This document shows, piece by piece, positions 35,457-44,741 of a stretch of DNA of 64,000 nucleotides. A model generated the notes under the pieces. The model was not told where the DNA came from. It saw nothing but the letters and a program-made list of their open reading frames with translations, and did not search any database. Every line of letters begins with the position of its first letter. Positions within the stretch are counted from its first letter, which is position 1. The position numbers and the translations under genes were made by a program. The stretch is from NCBI RefSeq assembly GCF_014203795.1, contig NZ_JACHJU010000001.1, positions 2,542,001 to 2,606,000 of the forward strand, read 5' to 3'. The DNA comes from Streptosporangium album (GTDB lineage: Bacteria; Actinomycetota; Actinomycetes; Streptosporangiales; Streptosporangiaceae).

Positions 35457-36413
35457 GTGTTGGAAACCTCGGCTCGGCTGCTCCGTCTGCTCGCGTTGCT
35501 CCAGGCTCACCGCGACTGGTCGGGGACGGAGCTGGCCGAGCGTTTCGGGGTGAGCCCACGAACCGTCCGCCGCGACATCGACAAACTGCGGATTCTGGGC
35601 TATCCGATCAACGCGGTCGGCGGCGTCGGCGGTGGCTACCGGCTGCGCGCCGGTGCCTCGCTGCCCCCGTTGCTGCTCGACGACGAGGAGGCGGTCGCGG
35701 TGGCGGTCGGGTTGCGCACGGCGGCCAGCGGCGCGATCACGGGCATCGCCGAGACCTCGGTGCGGGCGCTGGCCAAGCTGGACCAGGTGCTGCCCTCGCG
35801 GCTGCGCCACCAGGTCGACACCCTCGGCTCGGCCGTGGTGATCATGCCGATGCCCGGCCCCACGGTCGATCCGTCGACGCTGATCGCGATCGCCTCGGCG
35901 GTGCGCAACCACGAACGGCTGCGCTTCGACTACGTCTCGCATGACGGCTCGGCGACCGTACGGGACGTGGAACCGTATCGACTGGTCCAGAACGGGCGGC
36001 GCTGGTACCTCTTCGCCTGGGACACCGGCAGGTCGGACTGGCGGAGGTTCCGGGCCGACAGGTTGTCGTTGCGTATCCCCACCGGACCCCGGTTCGGCCC
36101 GAGACCGCTACCCGCCGAGGACCTGGCCGACTACTTTCCCACGGGGCCGACCGCGAACGGCCACCGCTACCGGGCGGTGCTCACCATGTACGGCTCGGCC
36201 GCGGAGGTGGCCGGGGAGGTGCCGCCCACGCTCGGTGTGGTGGAACCCGTCGATGATCACACCTGTACCCTGCGCATCGGCTCGGACAGTCTCGACCATC
36301 TCGCGGTGTGGGTGGCCGCGTTCGGCTTCGAGTTCGACGTCCACGAGCCGCCCGAGCTGGTAGAGCACCTTCGCACGTTGTCCGCCCGCCTGCAGCGGGC
36401 CGCCTGGCCGTAG
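35457..36413 (+). CDS. YafY-type regulator (HTH plus WYL domain)
   Basis: The 318-residue protein has an N-terminal HTH_11 domain (ARLLRLLALLQAHRDWSGTE, VSPRTVRRDIDKLRILGYPI) and a WYL domain (VEPYRLVQNGRRWYLFAWDT), followed by a WCX-like C-terminal region. Such proteins bind DNA and sense nucleic-acid or small ligands; many repress adjacent genes. The start is GTG. It follows the epoxide hydrolase by 54 bp in the same direction. Confidence 0.85.
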   Translation: MLETSARLLRLLALLQAHRDWSGTELAERFGVSPRTVRRDIDKLRILGYPINAVGGVGGGYRLRAGASLPPLLLDDEEAVAVAVGLRTAASGAITGIAETSVRALAKLDQVLPSRLRHQVDTLGSAVVIMPMPGPTVDPSTLIAIASAVRNHERLRFDYVSHDGSATVRDVEPYRLVQNGRRWYLFAWDTGRSDWRRFRADRLSLRIPTGPRFGPRPLPAEDLADYFPTGPTANGHRYRAVLTMYGSAAEVAGEVPPTLGVVEPVDDHTCTLRIGSDSLDHLAVWVAAFGFEFDVHEPPELVEHLRTLSARLQRAAWP

Positions 36414-36431
36414 AGAGGAACTTTTGGACCT

Positions 36432-37529
36432 GTGGAAATCCTGACCCGCCGACATCTCAACCGGGCGACGCTGGAGCGGCAACTGCTGCTGCGCCGGACG
36501 GACGCCTCCGCTCTGCAGGTGATCGAATGCCTGGTCGGCCTGCAGGCACAGGATCCCGACCCGCCGTACGTGGGGCTGTGGACCCGGAGCGCGGGCTTCC
36601 ATCTCGACGATCTGACCCGGCTGCTGCACCAGCGCAAGGTGGTACGGGCGACGCTGTTCCGGGGGACCCAGCACCTGGTCACCGCCGACGACTACCTGTG
36701 GGTTCGACCGCTGTTGCAGCCGATGCTGGACCGCTGGCAGAAAGGAGCCTTCGGCGGGTCCACCGCCGGGCTGGACCTCGCCGAGCTGACCGCCGCGGCG
36801 CGGGCGATCCTCGGTCAGGGCACGGTGAGCAGGCCCGAGCTCGGCAGGGCACTGGCCGAACGGTGGCCCGGACGCGACCCGATCGCACTGGCCCGATCCG
36901 CGCAGGGCCTGCTGCCGATAGTGCACCCGCCGCCCGACGGCACCTGGGGACGGCGCGGCACGACCCCCTTCGCGCTCGCCGACCAGTGGCTCGACCGGCC
37001 TCCGGCCGAAGAACCGTCAGCGCGGGAGCTGGTCCTGCGCTACCTCGCGGCGTTCGGCCCGGCCTCGGTCAAGGACATCCAGGCATGGAGCGGAATGACC
37101 CGGCTGCGCGAAGTGGTCGAACCGCTTCGACCGCAGTTGCGCATCTTCCAGAACGAGGCGGGAGGAGAGCTGTTCGACCTTCCCGACGCGCCACGGCCCG
37201 ACCCGGACGTTCCCGCGCCGGTCCGTTTCCTGGCCGCACTCGACAACGTCGTGCTCGCCTATGCCGATCGGACCCGCATGATGGCCGACGAGCGACGCAA
37301 GCACACCATCGTCGAGGCGGCGATGACCGTGGACGGCTTCGTGCGCGGGCTCTGGGCCGTCAAACGTGGCAAGGAGAGTACGGCGACGCTGGTCGTCAAG
37401 CTCTTCGAACCCCTGGGCAGACGGGACGAGGCCATCGTGACCGAGGAGGGCGCCCGCCTGTTGTGCTTCGCGGCCGCCGACGCCGACGACCACGACATCC
37501 GCTTCCACTCCGTCGACGGCGGCCGCTGA
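36432..37529 (+). CDS. Winged-helix DNA-binding protein, AlkZ-like (HTH_42)
   Basis: The 365-residue protein has several tandem winged-helix units, with HLNRATLERQLLLRRTDASA, CLVGLQAQDPDPPYVGLWTR and ATLFRGTQHLVTADDYLWVR. This matches the HTH_42 family that includes AlkZ/YcaQ DNA glycosylases that remove crosslinks and alkylated bases. The Q-x-Q catalytic motif of AlkZ appears as LQAQD. Many relatives of this clade are uncharacterised, so the enzyme role is inferred. A GTG start lies 18 bp after the regulator gene. The IS630 end fragment begins 27 bp past its stop. Confidence 0.75.
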   Translation: MEILTRRHLNRATLERQLLLRRTDASALQVIECLVGLQAQDPDPPYVGLWTRSAGFHLDDLTRLLHQRKVVRATLFRGTQHLVTADDYLWVRPLLQPMLDRWQKGAFGGSTAGLDLAELTAAARAILGQGTVSRPELGRALAERWPGRDPIALARSAQGLLPIVHPPPDGTWGRRGTTPFALADQWLDRPPAEEPSARELVLRYLAAFGPASVKDIQAWSGMTRLREVVEPLRPQLRIFQNEAGGELFDLPDAPRPDPDVPAPVRFLAALDNVVLAYADRTRMMADERRKHTIVEAAMTVDGFVRGLWAVKRGKESTATLVVKLFEPLGRRDEAIVTEEGARLLCFAAADADDHDIRFHSVDGGR

Positions 37530-37556
37530 TCGCGGACGACGCCCGCGAGCGCCCCT

Positions 37557-37658
37557 GGTCGACGCGCCACAACCACCTCCAGCAAGAGTCCTGGAGACAG
37601 CCTGACGGGCCTCACCCACCGATGCCAATTACCCCGCCAACGTTCAGAGACGGGCCAC
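37557..37658 (-). mobile_element. Truncated inverted copy of the IS630 type b left end
   Basis: About 100 bp repeat, in inverted orientation, the leader of the type b IS630 (29870-29897 joined to 32975-33045). TA at the interruption point is intact here, so this copy shows the uninterrupted sequence and confirms the insertion site of type a. With the left end at 29867 it forms a 25-bp inverted repeat around the three cargo genes. Confidence 0.85.
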
Positions 37659-37661
37659 TAG

Positions 37662-39075
37662 TAGGGCTTGGTTACCTCGGGTAGGGGACGGTATGTCACC
37701 TGTTTGGGGGTGAGGGAAGATGACCCCTCAAGAACTCGAGGCCGTGCGGGCGCGGCTGGAGACGTTTGCCGCTGAGATGTTCTCCGGTTTCGCCCGTGCT
37801 GATCAGCGGCGGTGGGGCGAGCGGTATGTGCGCGGCCTGCTGACCGACGGGGCACGGAAATCGATGGAGCCGATGGCGGCCCGGCTGGGCGTGGATCGCC
37901 AAGGGCTGCAGCAGTTCTGCACCGATGCCCCCTGGGCGCATCAGCTGGTTTTGGCCGAGCTGGCCTGGCGGATGGATGCGGCGATCAACCCGGTGGCATG
38001 GGTGGTCGATGATGTGTCCTTTGTCAAGGACGGCCAGGAGTCGCCGGGGGTGGCCGCGCAGTATTGCGGGGCGCTGGGCAAGACCGCGAACTGCCAGGTC
38101 GCGCCGAGCGTGCATCTGGTCACCGACGCCGCCTCCTGCCCGGTGAACTGGCGGTTGTTCGTGCCCGAGCAGTGGGATGCGGCCTCGCCGCGCACGGAGG
38201 ATCCGGCCGCGGTGGCGGCACGCCGGCAGCGCTGCCGGATCCCCGCCGACGTCGGTCATGTGCCCAAGTGGCAGCTGGCTCTGGACATGATCGACGAACT
38301 GGAGAGTTGGGGGCTGGATCCGCCGTTGGTGGTCGCCGATGAGGGCTACGGTCAAGACGGGGCCTTTCGCCTGGGCCTGACCGAGCGCGATATTCCCTAC
38401 GTGGTGGGGGTGCGTTCCGATACCGCGCTGCTGGAGGCCGAGGCCTGCCGCAGCGTCGCGCCGTATGCGGGGACCGGGCGGCGGCCGGTGCCCCGCTACC
38501 GGCAGCGGCGCATCAGCGCCCGGCAGTTGGTGCTGGAGGGCGGGCGGCGCGCGCTGCACACAGTGCGGTGGCGGATGGGGTCCAAGGGGCCGTTGCGCTC
38601 GCGCTTTGCCGCGCTGCGGGTACGGCCGGCGGGCGTGCGGATCCGCCGCGCGTATGCGGGCGGGGAGTTGCCGGTGTGCTGGCTGCTGGCCGAATGGCCG
38701 CCCGGTGAGCCGGAGCCGGTCAAGTACTGGTTGTCCACGCTGGAGGCCGATGTTCCATTGCGGCGTCTGGTGGGTCTGGCGAAGATCCGCTGGCGCATCG
38801 AGCACGACTACCGTGAGCTGAAGACCGGCCTGGGCCTGGACCACTTCGAGGGTCGCACGTGGAGCGGTTGGCATCATCACGTCACCCTGGTCTCGGTCGC
38901 TCACGCGTTCTGCACCCTTGAAAGGCTCAACCCAAAAGCGCCGGCTGCGGCTTGAGCACCTACCGGGTCATCGCCGAGTTGCAGCTGCTTCTGGCCTGCT
39001 GGGCCGGTATCTGCCCCACCTGCCGCCGCGCGTTACCCAGACATGCCCAGCCCGTCCCCACCTAACCAAGCCCTA
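37662..39075 (+). mobile_element. IS701-family element type A, copy 1
   Basis: Terminal inverted repeats TAGGGCTTGGTTA and TAACCAAGCCCTA bound about 1.41 kb, with CTAG directly outside each end. The reading frame of the transposase is intact. Confidence 0.9.
37720..38955 (+). CDS. IS701-family transposase, type A copy 1
   Basis: The 411-residue protein has IS701/IS4-like features: INPVAWVVDDVSFVKDGQES (first Asp region), DPPLVVADEGYGQDGAFRLG (second Asp) and KIRWRIEHDYRELKTGLGLD (Glu of the Y(2)R(3)E(6)K box). GTGAGGGAAG precedes the ATG. It is identical in sequence to copy 4 at 55103. All catalytic residues are present, so it may supply transposase to the other A copies. Confidence 0.92.
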   Translation: MTPQELEAVRARLETFAAEMFSGFARADQRRWGERYVRGLLTDGARKSMEPMAARLGVDRQGLQQFCTDAPWAHQLVLAELAWRMDAAINPVAWVVDDVSFVKDGQESPGVAAQYCGALGKTANCQVAPSVHLVTDAASCPVNWRLFVPEQWDAASPRTEDPAAVAARRQRCRIPADVGHVPKWQLALDMIDELESWGLDPPLVVADEGYGQDGAFRLGLTERDIPYVVGVRSDTALLEAEACRSVAPYAGTGRRPVPRYRQRRISARQLVLEGGRRALHTVRWRMGSKGPLRSRFAALRVRPAGVRIRRAYAGGELPVCWLLAEWPPGEPEPVKYWLSTLEADVPLRRLVGLAKIRWRIEHDYRELKTGLGLDHFEGRTWSGWHHHVTLVSVAHAFCTLERLNPKAPAAA

Positions 39076-39509
39076 CTAGTAGTACTTCGTTAGATTGTCG
39101 ATCACCTAGCGTGATCATTTTGAGAAGTCACTTCGGGATCATGTTGTCGTGACACCTGACGAGATGGCGCCGGTGCGCCCGCGGCTTGAGAAGTTTGCAG
39201 ATCAGATGCTGCGGAGGGTGCTTCGTCGCCGTGATCAACTCGCCACCGGCGAGTTGTATCTGCGGGGGCTGATGCTGGACGGGCGGCGCAAGTCGATGGA
39301 TCCGATGGCGGAGCGTCTGGGAGTTGACACCCAGCGGTTACAGCAATTCATGGCCGACTCGACCTGGGACTACGAACCGGTCCGGGAAAACCTCACACAT
39401 TGGGCGCTGGAACGGATCGGTCCGCAGGCGGTCGTCATCGACGATGTCGGCTTCCCCAAGGACGGCCCGAATTCTCCGGGAGTGGCCCGGATGTATTCCG
39501 GGACGCTGG

Positions 39510-41270
39510 GGGCTTGTTCGTGAATAACTGTCAGAGTTGATCTGCGGGGCAGTCATCGGCGGACGTAATACGATCTTGCAGTTGCTCGAGCGTACGTGCG
39601 GGCGATCCGGGGATCGGCGTGACGGAGATTTTGTGCAGGTCGAGGATCCGGTGGCCATCTTGGAACTGGTTGGACAGGTTGGTGCGGGTGACGCCCAGCA
39701 GGCGGGCTAGGAGGGTGCTGGTCGCGGCCTTGCGGCGACGGAGTAAAGCGGTCAGGAGCCGGTGGAAGTGATCTAGGCTGCTGGTCTGCGGATGGAGGTA
39801 GCGGCGCGGGCGGTGGAAACGGCGTTGAAAGGCCGCCTCTGCCAGCGCGTCCCAGTAGGGCTCCGAGATCTGCACCAGGCGAGCGAAGTCCGAGCGCGGC
39901 ATGCCGGTCAGGGCCGGATCGGTGAGCATCCAGGTCACGTCCGGATCGATCGGTTGGTTGGTCTCGGCTTCTTCGGAAAGTCTGGGAGGGGTGGGGGCCA
40001 GGGTGTAGTTCCAGTCGCCGTGGAATGCATCGGGTGTGATCGGCAGGGCATGGAACTCGGCGGGCGTGACGGCGGTGCCCAGTGGGTAGTTGCCGGTGTC
40101 CAGTTCGGCGCTGACTCTCAGTCCGGCCTCTGTTGTCGTCGCGGCGATCGTCTCGATGACGACCTGGTAGCTGGTCAGCGGGCGGCCACGCCAGTTGGCG
40201 GTGATGTGGCAGAACATCCGGTGCTCGATCTTGTTCCACTTCGAAGTGCCGGGAGGAAAGTGGCAGACCGTGATCTCAAGGCCGCTCTCGCGGGCGAAGT
40301 CGTGTAGTTGCTTCTTCCATGTCCAGTAGCGGGGGTTGTTGGAGCCACCGGCGTCCGCGGTGATCAACAGCCGGGTGGCGTGCGGGTGGTCGAGACAACC
40401 GCGGCGTCGCCACCAGCGGCGGACGGACTCCACCGCGAACTCGGCGGTGTCGTGATCGGTTCCGACGTTGACCCAGCCGCTGTTGGTGGCGAGGTCGTAG
40501 ATTCCGTAGGGGATGGCCACTGGCTGGTCGCTGGTGACGAGGGTGTGGCTGTCCACCTTGATCGGGTTCTTTCCCGGTTGCCAGGTACGTCCAGGCCGGT
40601 CGCGGTTGCCGAGCCACTCTTTGGCTTTGGTGTCGATGCTGATCACCGGCTGGTCGTCGTCGAGGAAGGCGGCGGCGGTGGCGTTGAGATGGGCAAACTG
40701 GGCGTCGCGATCCGGATGCCGGGTGCCTTCGGTGGTCTTGGCCGTGCCCTGCAGGCTGTAGCCCAGGCCGTGCAGCAGGTGGCCGACGGTTGTGGCACCG
40801 ATCGGATGCTTCTGCGCGGAAAGGGCATGGGCCAGGCTGCGCAGCGACAGCGTGGTCCAGCGCAGTGGGGAGACGGGGTCGCCGCGAGTGTGCGGCTCGA
40901 TCAGTGACTCAAGGGCCGGTAGCAGGCCGGGGTCGGTGACTGTCAGCGGTTTGCGCCCGGCGCCCGAGGCCCGGATGCGGCGGGTCGGCGCGGGGTGCGT
41001 CTCCAGCTCGATGATGCCACGCGCGATGGTGGCGGTACTGATGCCGGAGGCTGCGGCCACCAGGGCAATCCCGCCATGGCCGAGCACGGCGGCCTCGCTG
41101 GCCAGGTAGAGGCGACGGCACCGCTCGTCAAGGTGCGGCAGGATCTGCTCGAACTTGGCCCGCAGCTCGGCTGCGGGTACATCTTCCTTCGAAGAGGCGG
41201 TCATGCTCCAGCGTCTCACCGTCGACCCGGTCCCGCAGATCAACTCTGACAGTTATTCACGAACAAGCCC
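39510..41270 (-). mobile_element. ISAzo13-family element, copy 1
   Basis: Thirty-nine-bp perfect inverted repeats (39510-39548 and 41232-41270) bound 1761 bp. TGG is duplicated at the junctions (39507-39509 and 41271-41273). It occupies the same position in the host IS as copies 2 and 3, but in reversed orientation. Confidence 0.88.
39531..41204 (-). CDS. ISAzo13-family transposase, copy 1
   Basis: The protein (557 residues from the ATG at 41204; a longer reading begins inside the repeat) has an N-terminal helical region (MTASSKEDVPAAELRAKFEQ), PVISIDTKAKEWLGNRDRPG (first Asp), RLLITADAGGSNNPRYWTWK (second Asp) and FPPGTSKWNKIEHRMFCHIT (Glu). This is the Rhodopirellula-type DDE transposase of ISAzo13. 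The frame is intact. Confidence 0.88.
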   Translation of the reverse strand: MTASSKEDVPAAELRAKFEQILPHLDERCRRLYLASEAAVLGHGGIALVAAASGISTATIARGIIELETHPAPTRRIRASGAGRKPLTVTDPGLLPALESLIEPHTRGDPVSPLRWTTLSLRSLAHALSAQKHPIGATTVGHLLHGLGYSLQGTAKTTEGTRHPDRDAQFAHLNATAAAFLDDDQPVISIDTKAKEWLGNRDRPGRTWQPGKNPIKVDSHTLVTSDQPVAIPYGIYDLATNSGWVNVGTDHDTAEFAVESVRRWWRRRGCLDHPHATRLLITADAGGSNNPRYWTWKKQLHDFARESGLEITVCHFPPGTSKWNKIEHRMFCHITANWRGRPLTSYQVVIETIAATTTEAGLRVSAELDTGNYPLGTAVTPAEFHALPITPDAFHGDWNYTLAPTPPRLSEEAETNQPIDPDVTWMLTDPALTGMPRSDFARLVQISEPYWDALAEAAFQRRFHRPRRYLHPQTSSLDHFHRLLTALLRRRKAATSTLLARLLGVTRTNLSNQFQDGHRILDLHKISVTPIPGSPARTLEQLQDRITSADDCPADQL

Positions 41271-42298
41271 TGGGCAAGACCGGAAACTGCCAGATCGGCG
41301 TCAGCGCACATCTGGTCACCGATCATGCCTCGTCCGCGGTCAATTGGCGGCTGTTCATCCCCGAGTCGTGGGACCCGGCCAAGATCGAGGATCCGGTTCA
41401 GGCGGAAACGGTCCACAAGCGCCGCGACCGGTGCAAGATCCCTCAGGACGTCGGTCACCAGGAGAAGTGGCGACTGGCGTTAAACATGATCGACCAGATG
41501 TACGACGAGTGGGGAGTCGGCACCGATCTTCCGGTGGTCTTTGACTCCGGTTATGGCGATTGCACCGCTTTCCGGCTGGGACTGGAGGACCGCGGCCTGT
41601 CTTACGTGGCGGCCGTCTCCGATGATCTGTCGGCCTACCCCGGAGATGCGGTGCCTGAACTGCCGGAATACAGCGGCAAGGGGCGCCCGCCGAGACCACG
41701 CTATCCAGGCAAGCCATCGAATCTGCGCAATCTCGCATTGGCGGCAGGGCGGGCGAATCTGCGGCGGGTGACCTGGCGGCAAGGCACAAGGAAGACCAGC
41801 GGTAATCCAGGCGCGAAAATGCGATCACGCTTCATGGCTCTACCGGTTCTCTTGGCCAACAAAGACATCCCCCGCAACCCCGACGGCAGCCTGCCTGCGC
41901 GTTTGCTGCTGGTGGAATGGCCGGCAGGCGAATCCGAACCCACCGATTACTGGATCACCAATCTCCCCGCCGAGACTCCGCTGCGCGAACTCGTCCGGCT
42001 CGCCAAGATCCGCTGGCGGATCGAGCATGACTACCGGGAGCTCAATACCGGTCTTGGCCTCAAGCATTTTGAGGGGCGGAGCTTCTTCGGCTGGCACCGC
42101 CACGTCACCCTGGCCGCATTAGCGCAGGCATTCTGTACCGAACTACGGCTAGACCCAAAAGTCCCTGCGCCGGCCTGACCTTGTATGAGGTTCTCGGCGA
42201 ACTCCAGGCTTTACTCGCCACCTGGACCGGCGCTTGCCACGTATGCCATCAAATGTACGCGCCCCATAACACTTCGTAACTTAACGAAGTACTACTAG

Positions 42299-43713
42299 TA
42301 GGGCTTGGTTAGGTGGGGACGGGCTGGGCATGTCTGGGTAACGCGCGGCGGCAGGTGGGGCAGATACCGGACCAGCAGGCCAGAAGCAGCTGCAACTCGG
42401 CGATGACCCGGTAGGTGCTCAAGCCGCAGCCGGCGCTTTTGGGTTGAGTCGTTCAAGGGTGCAGAACGCGTGTGCGACCGAGACCAGGGTGACGTGATGA
42501 TGCCAGCCGCTCCACGTGCGGCCCTCGAAGTGGTCCAGGCCCAGGCCGGTCTTCAGCTCGCGGTAGTCGTGCTCGACCCGCCAGCGGATCTTCGCCATTC
42601 TCACCAGGTGCCGTAGCGGGATGTCGCCGGGCAGGGTGGACAGCCAATACTTGACCGGCTCCGGCTCGCCCGGTGGCCATTCGGCCAAAAGCCAGCACTC
42701 CGGCAGCTCTTCACCGGCATGGGCACGGCGGATCATCCGGCCCGCGGGCCGCACCCGCAGCGCGGCGAACCGGGAGCGCAGCGGTCCCTTGGACCCGGGC
42801 CGCCAGGTCACCGTGTGCAGCGCGCGCCGCCCGGCGGCAGTAACGATCTGCTGGGCCGAGCACGGCTTGTCGCGGTAACGCAGCACCGGCCGCCGTCCGG
42901 TCCCGCCATAGGCCGGGGCGGTACGGCAGGCCCCGGCCTCCAGCAACGCGGTATCGGAACGCACCCCCACCACGTAGGGAATATCGCGCTCGGTCAGGCC
43001 CAGGCGAAAGGCCCCGTCTTGACCGTAGCCCTCATCGGCGACCACCAACGGCGGATCCAGCCCCCAACTCTCCAGCTCGTCGATCATGTCCAGAGCCAGC
43101 TGCCACTTGGGCACGTGAGCGATGTCCGCAGGGATTCGACAGCGCCGCCGGCGCGCCGTCACCGCGGCCGGATTCTCTGCCCGCGGCGAGGCCGCATCCC
43201 ACTGCTCGGGCACGAACAGCCGCCAGTTCACCGGGCAGGAGGCGGCGTCGGTGACCAGATGCACGCTCGGCGCGACCTGGCAGTTCGCGGTTTTGCCCAG
43301 CGCCCCGCAGTACTGCGCGGCCACGCCCGGCGACTCCTGGCCGTCCTTGACAAAGGACACATCATCGACCACCCAGGCGGCCGGGTTGATCGCCGCGTCC
43401 ATCCGCCAGGCCAGCTCGGCCAGCACCAGTTGATGCGACCAGGGGGCATCGGTGAGGAACTGTTGCAGCCCTTGGCGGTCCACGCCCAGCCGGGCCGCCA
43501 TCGGCTCCATCGATTTACGCGCTCCATCGGTCAGCAGGCCGCGCACATACCGCTCGCCCCACCGCCGCTGATCAGTACGGGCAAAACCGGAGAACATCTC
43601 AGCGGCAAACGTCTCCAGCCGCGCCCGCACGGCCTCGAGTTCTTGAGGAGTCATCTTCCCTCACCCCCAAAGCAGGTGACATACCGTCTCCTACCCGAGG
43701 TAACCAAGCCCTA
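42299..43713 (-). mobile_element. IS701-family element type A, copy 2 (diverged)
   Basis: The same 13-bp inverted ends as copy 1 in opposite orientation, bounded by CTAG. The internal sequence is the most diverged of the four A copies. Confidence 0.9.
42419..43654 (-). CDS. IS701-family transposase, type A copy 2
   Basis: The 411-residue protein keeps all catalytic regions of copy 1 (NPAAWVVDDVSFVKDGQES, VVADEGYGQDGAFRLG, RVEHDYRELKTGLGL). The middle differs: GACRTAPAYGGTGRRPVLRY and CSAQQIVTAAGRRALHTVTW replace the corresponding stretches of copies 1 and 4. The length is unchanged, so this is a divergent, intact variant and not decay. Confidence 0.9.
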   Translation of the reverse strand: MTPQELEAVRARLETFAAEMFSGFARTDQRRWGERYVRGLLTDGARKSMEPMAARLGVDRQGLQQFLTDAPWSHQLVLAELAWRMDAAINPAAWVVDDVSFVKDGQESPGVAAQYCGALGKTANCQVAPSVHLVTDAASCPVNWRLFVPEQWDAASPRAENPAAVTARRRRCRIPADIAHVPKWQLALDMIDELESWGLDPPLVVADEGYGQDGAFRLGLTERDIPYVVGVRSDTALLEAGACRTAPAYGGTGRRPVLRYRDKPCSAQQIVTAAGRRALHTVTWRPGSKGPLRSRFAALRVRPAGRMIRRAHAGEELPECWLLAEWPPGEPEPVKYWLSTLPGDIPLRHLVRMAKIRWRVEHDYRELKTGLGLDHFEGRTWSGWHHHVTLVSVAHAFCTLERLNPKAPAAA

Positions 43714-44741
43714 CTAGTAGTACTTCGTTAAGTTACGAAGTGTTATGGGGCGCGTACATTTGATGGCATACGTGGCAAGCGCCGGTCCAGGTGGCGAGTA
43801 AAGCCTGGAGTTCGCCGAGAACCTCATACAAGGTCAGGCCGGCGCAGGGACTTTTGGGTCTAGCCGTAGTTCGGTACAGAATACCTGCGCTAATGCGGCC
43901 AGGGTGACGTGGCGGTGCCAGCCGAAGAAGCTCCGCCCCTCAAAATGCTTGAGGCCAAGACCGGTATTGAGCTCCCGGTAGTCATGCTCGATCCGCCAGC
44001 GGATCTTGGCGAGCCGGACGAGTTCGCGCAGCGGAGTCTCGGCGGGGAGATTGGTGATCCAGTAATCGGTGGGTTCGGATTCGCCTGCCGGCCATTCCAC
44101 CAGCAGCAAACGCGCAGGCAGGCTGCCGTCGGGGTTGCGGGGGATGTCTTTGTTGGCCAAGAGAACCGGTAGAGCCATGAAGCGTGATCGCATTTTCGCG
44201 CCCGGATTACCGCTGGTCTTCCTTGTGCCTTGCCGCCAGGTCACCCGCCGCAGATTCGCCCGCCCTGCCGCCAATGCGAGATTGCGCAGATTCGATGGCT
44301 TGCCTGGATAGCGTGGTCTCGGCGGGCGCCCCTTGCCGCTGTACTCCGGCAGTTCAGGCACCGCATCTCCGGGGTAGGCCGACAGATCATCGGAGACGGC
44401 CGCCACGTAAGACAGGCCGCGGTCCTCCAGTCCCAGCCGGAAAGCGGTGCAATCGCCATAACCGGAGTCAAAGACCACCGGAAGATCGGTGCCGACTCCC
44501 CACTCGTCGTACATCTGGTCGATCATGTTTAACGCCAGTCGCCACTTCTCCTGGTGACCGACGTCCTGAGGGATCTTGCACCGGTCGCGGCGCTTGTGGA
44601 CCGTTTCCGCCTGAACCGGATCCTCGATCTTGGCCGGGTCCCACGACTCGGGGATGAACAGCCGCCAATTGACCGCGGACGAGGCATGATCGGTGACCAG
44701 ATGTGCGCTGACGCCGATCTGGCAGTTTCCGGTCTTGCCCA

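Larger units (their letters stand above)
39149..42178 (+). pseudogene. IS701 transposase type B copy 1, interrupted
   Basis: A GTG start begins the N-terminal part (MTPDEMAPVRPRLEKFADQM ... VVIDDVGFPKDGPNSPG) and stops soon after entering the ISAzo13 end. The remaining part resumes at about 41271 with GKTGNCQIGVSAHLVTDHAS, VVFDSGYGDCTAFRLGLEDR and KIRWRIEHDYRELNTGLGLK. Joining at TGG restores a normal IS701 protein. As it stands it cannot make transposase. Confidence 0.85.
39080..42294 (+). mobile_element. IS701-family element type B, copy 1, carrying ISAzo13
   Basis: Terminal repeats TAGTACTTCGTTA and TAACGAAGTACTA bound a 1.45-kb IS701-like element split by a 1.76-kb ISAzo13-type insertion at 39510. 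CTAG lies directly outside both ends. The inserted element points against the host IS here, unlike in copies 2 and 3. Confidence 0.88.

Noticed and set aside
39510..41270. Independent second insertion of ISAzo13 into IS701-B copy 1
   Set aside because: The insertion base and the TGG flanks are identical to the other copies; inversion of a resident element explains the reversed orientation better.
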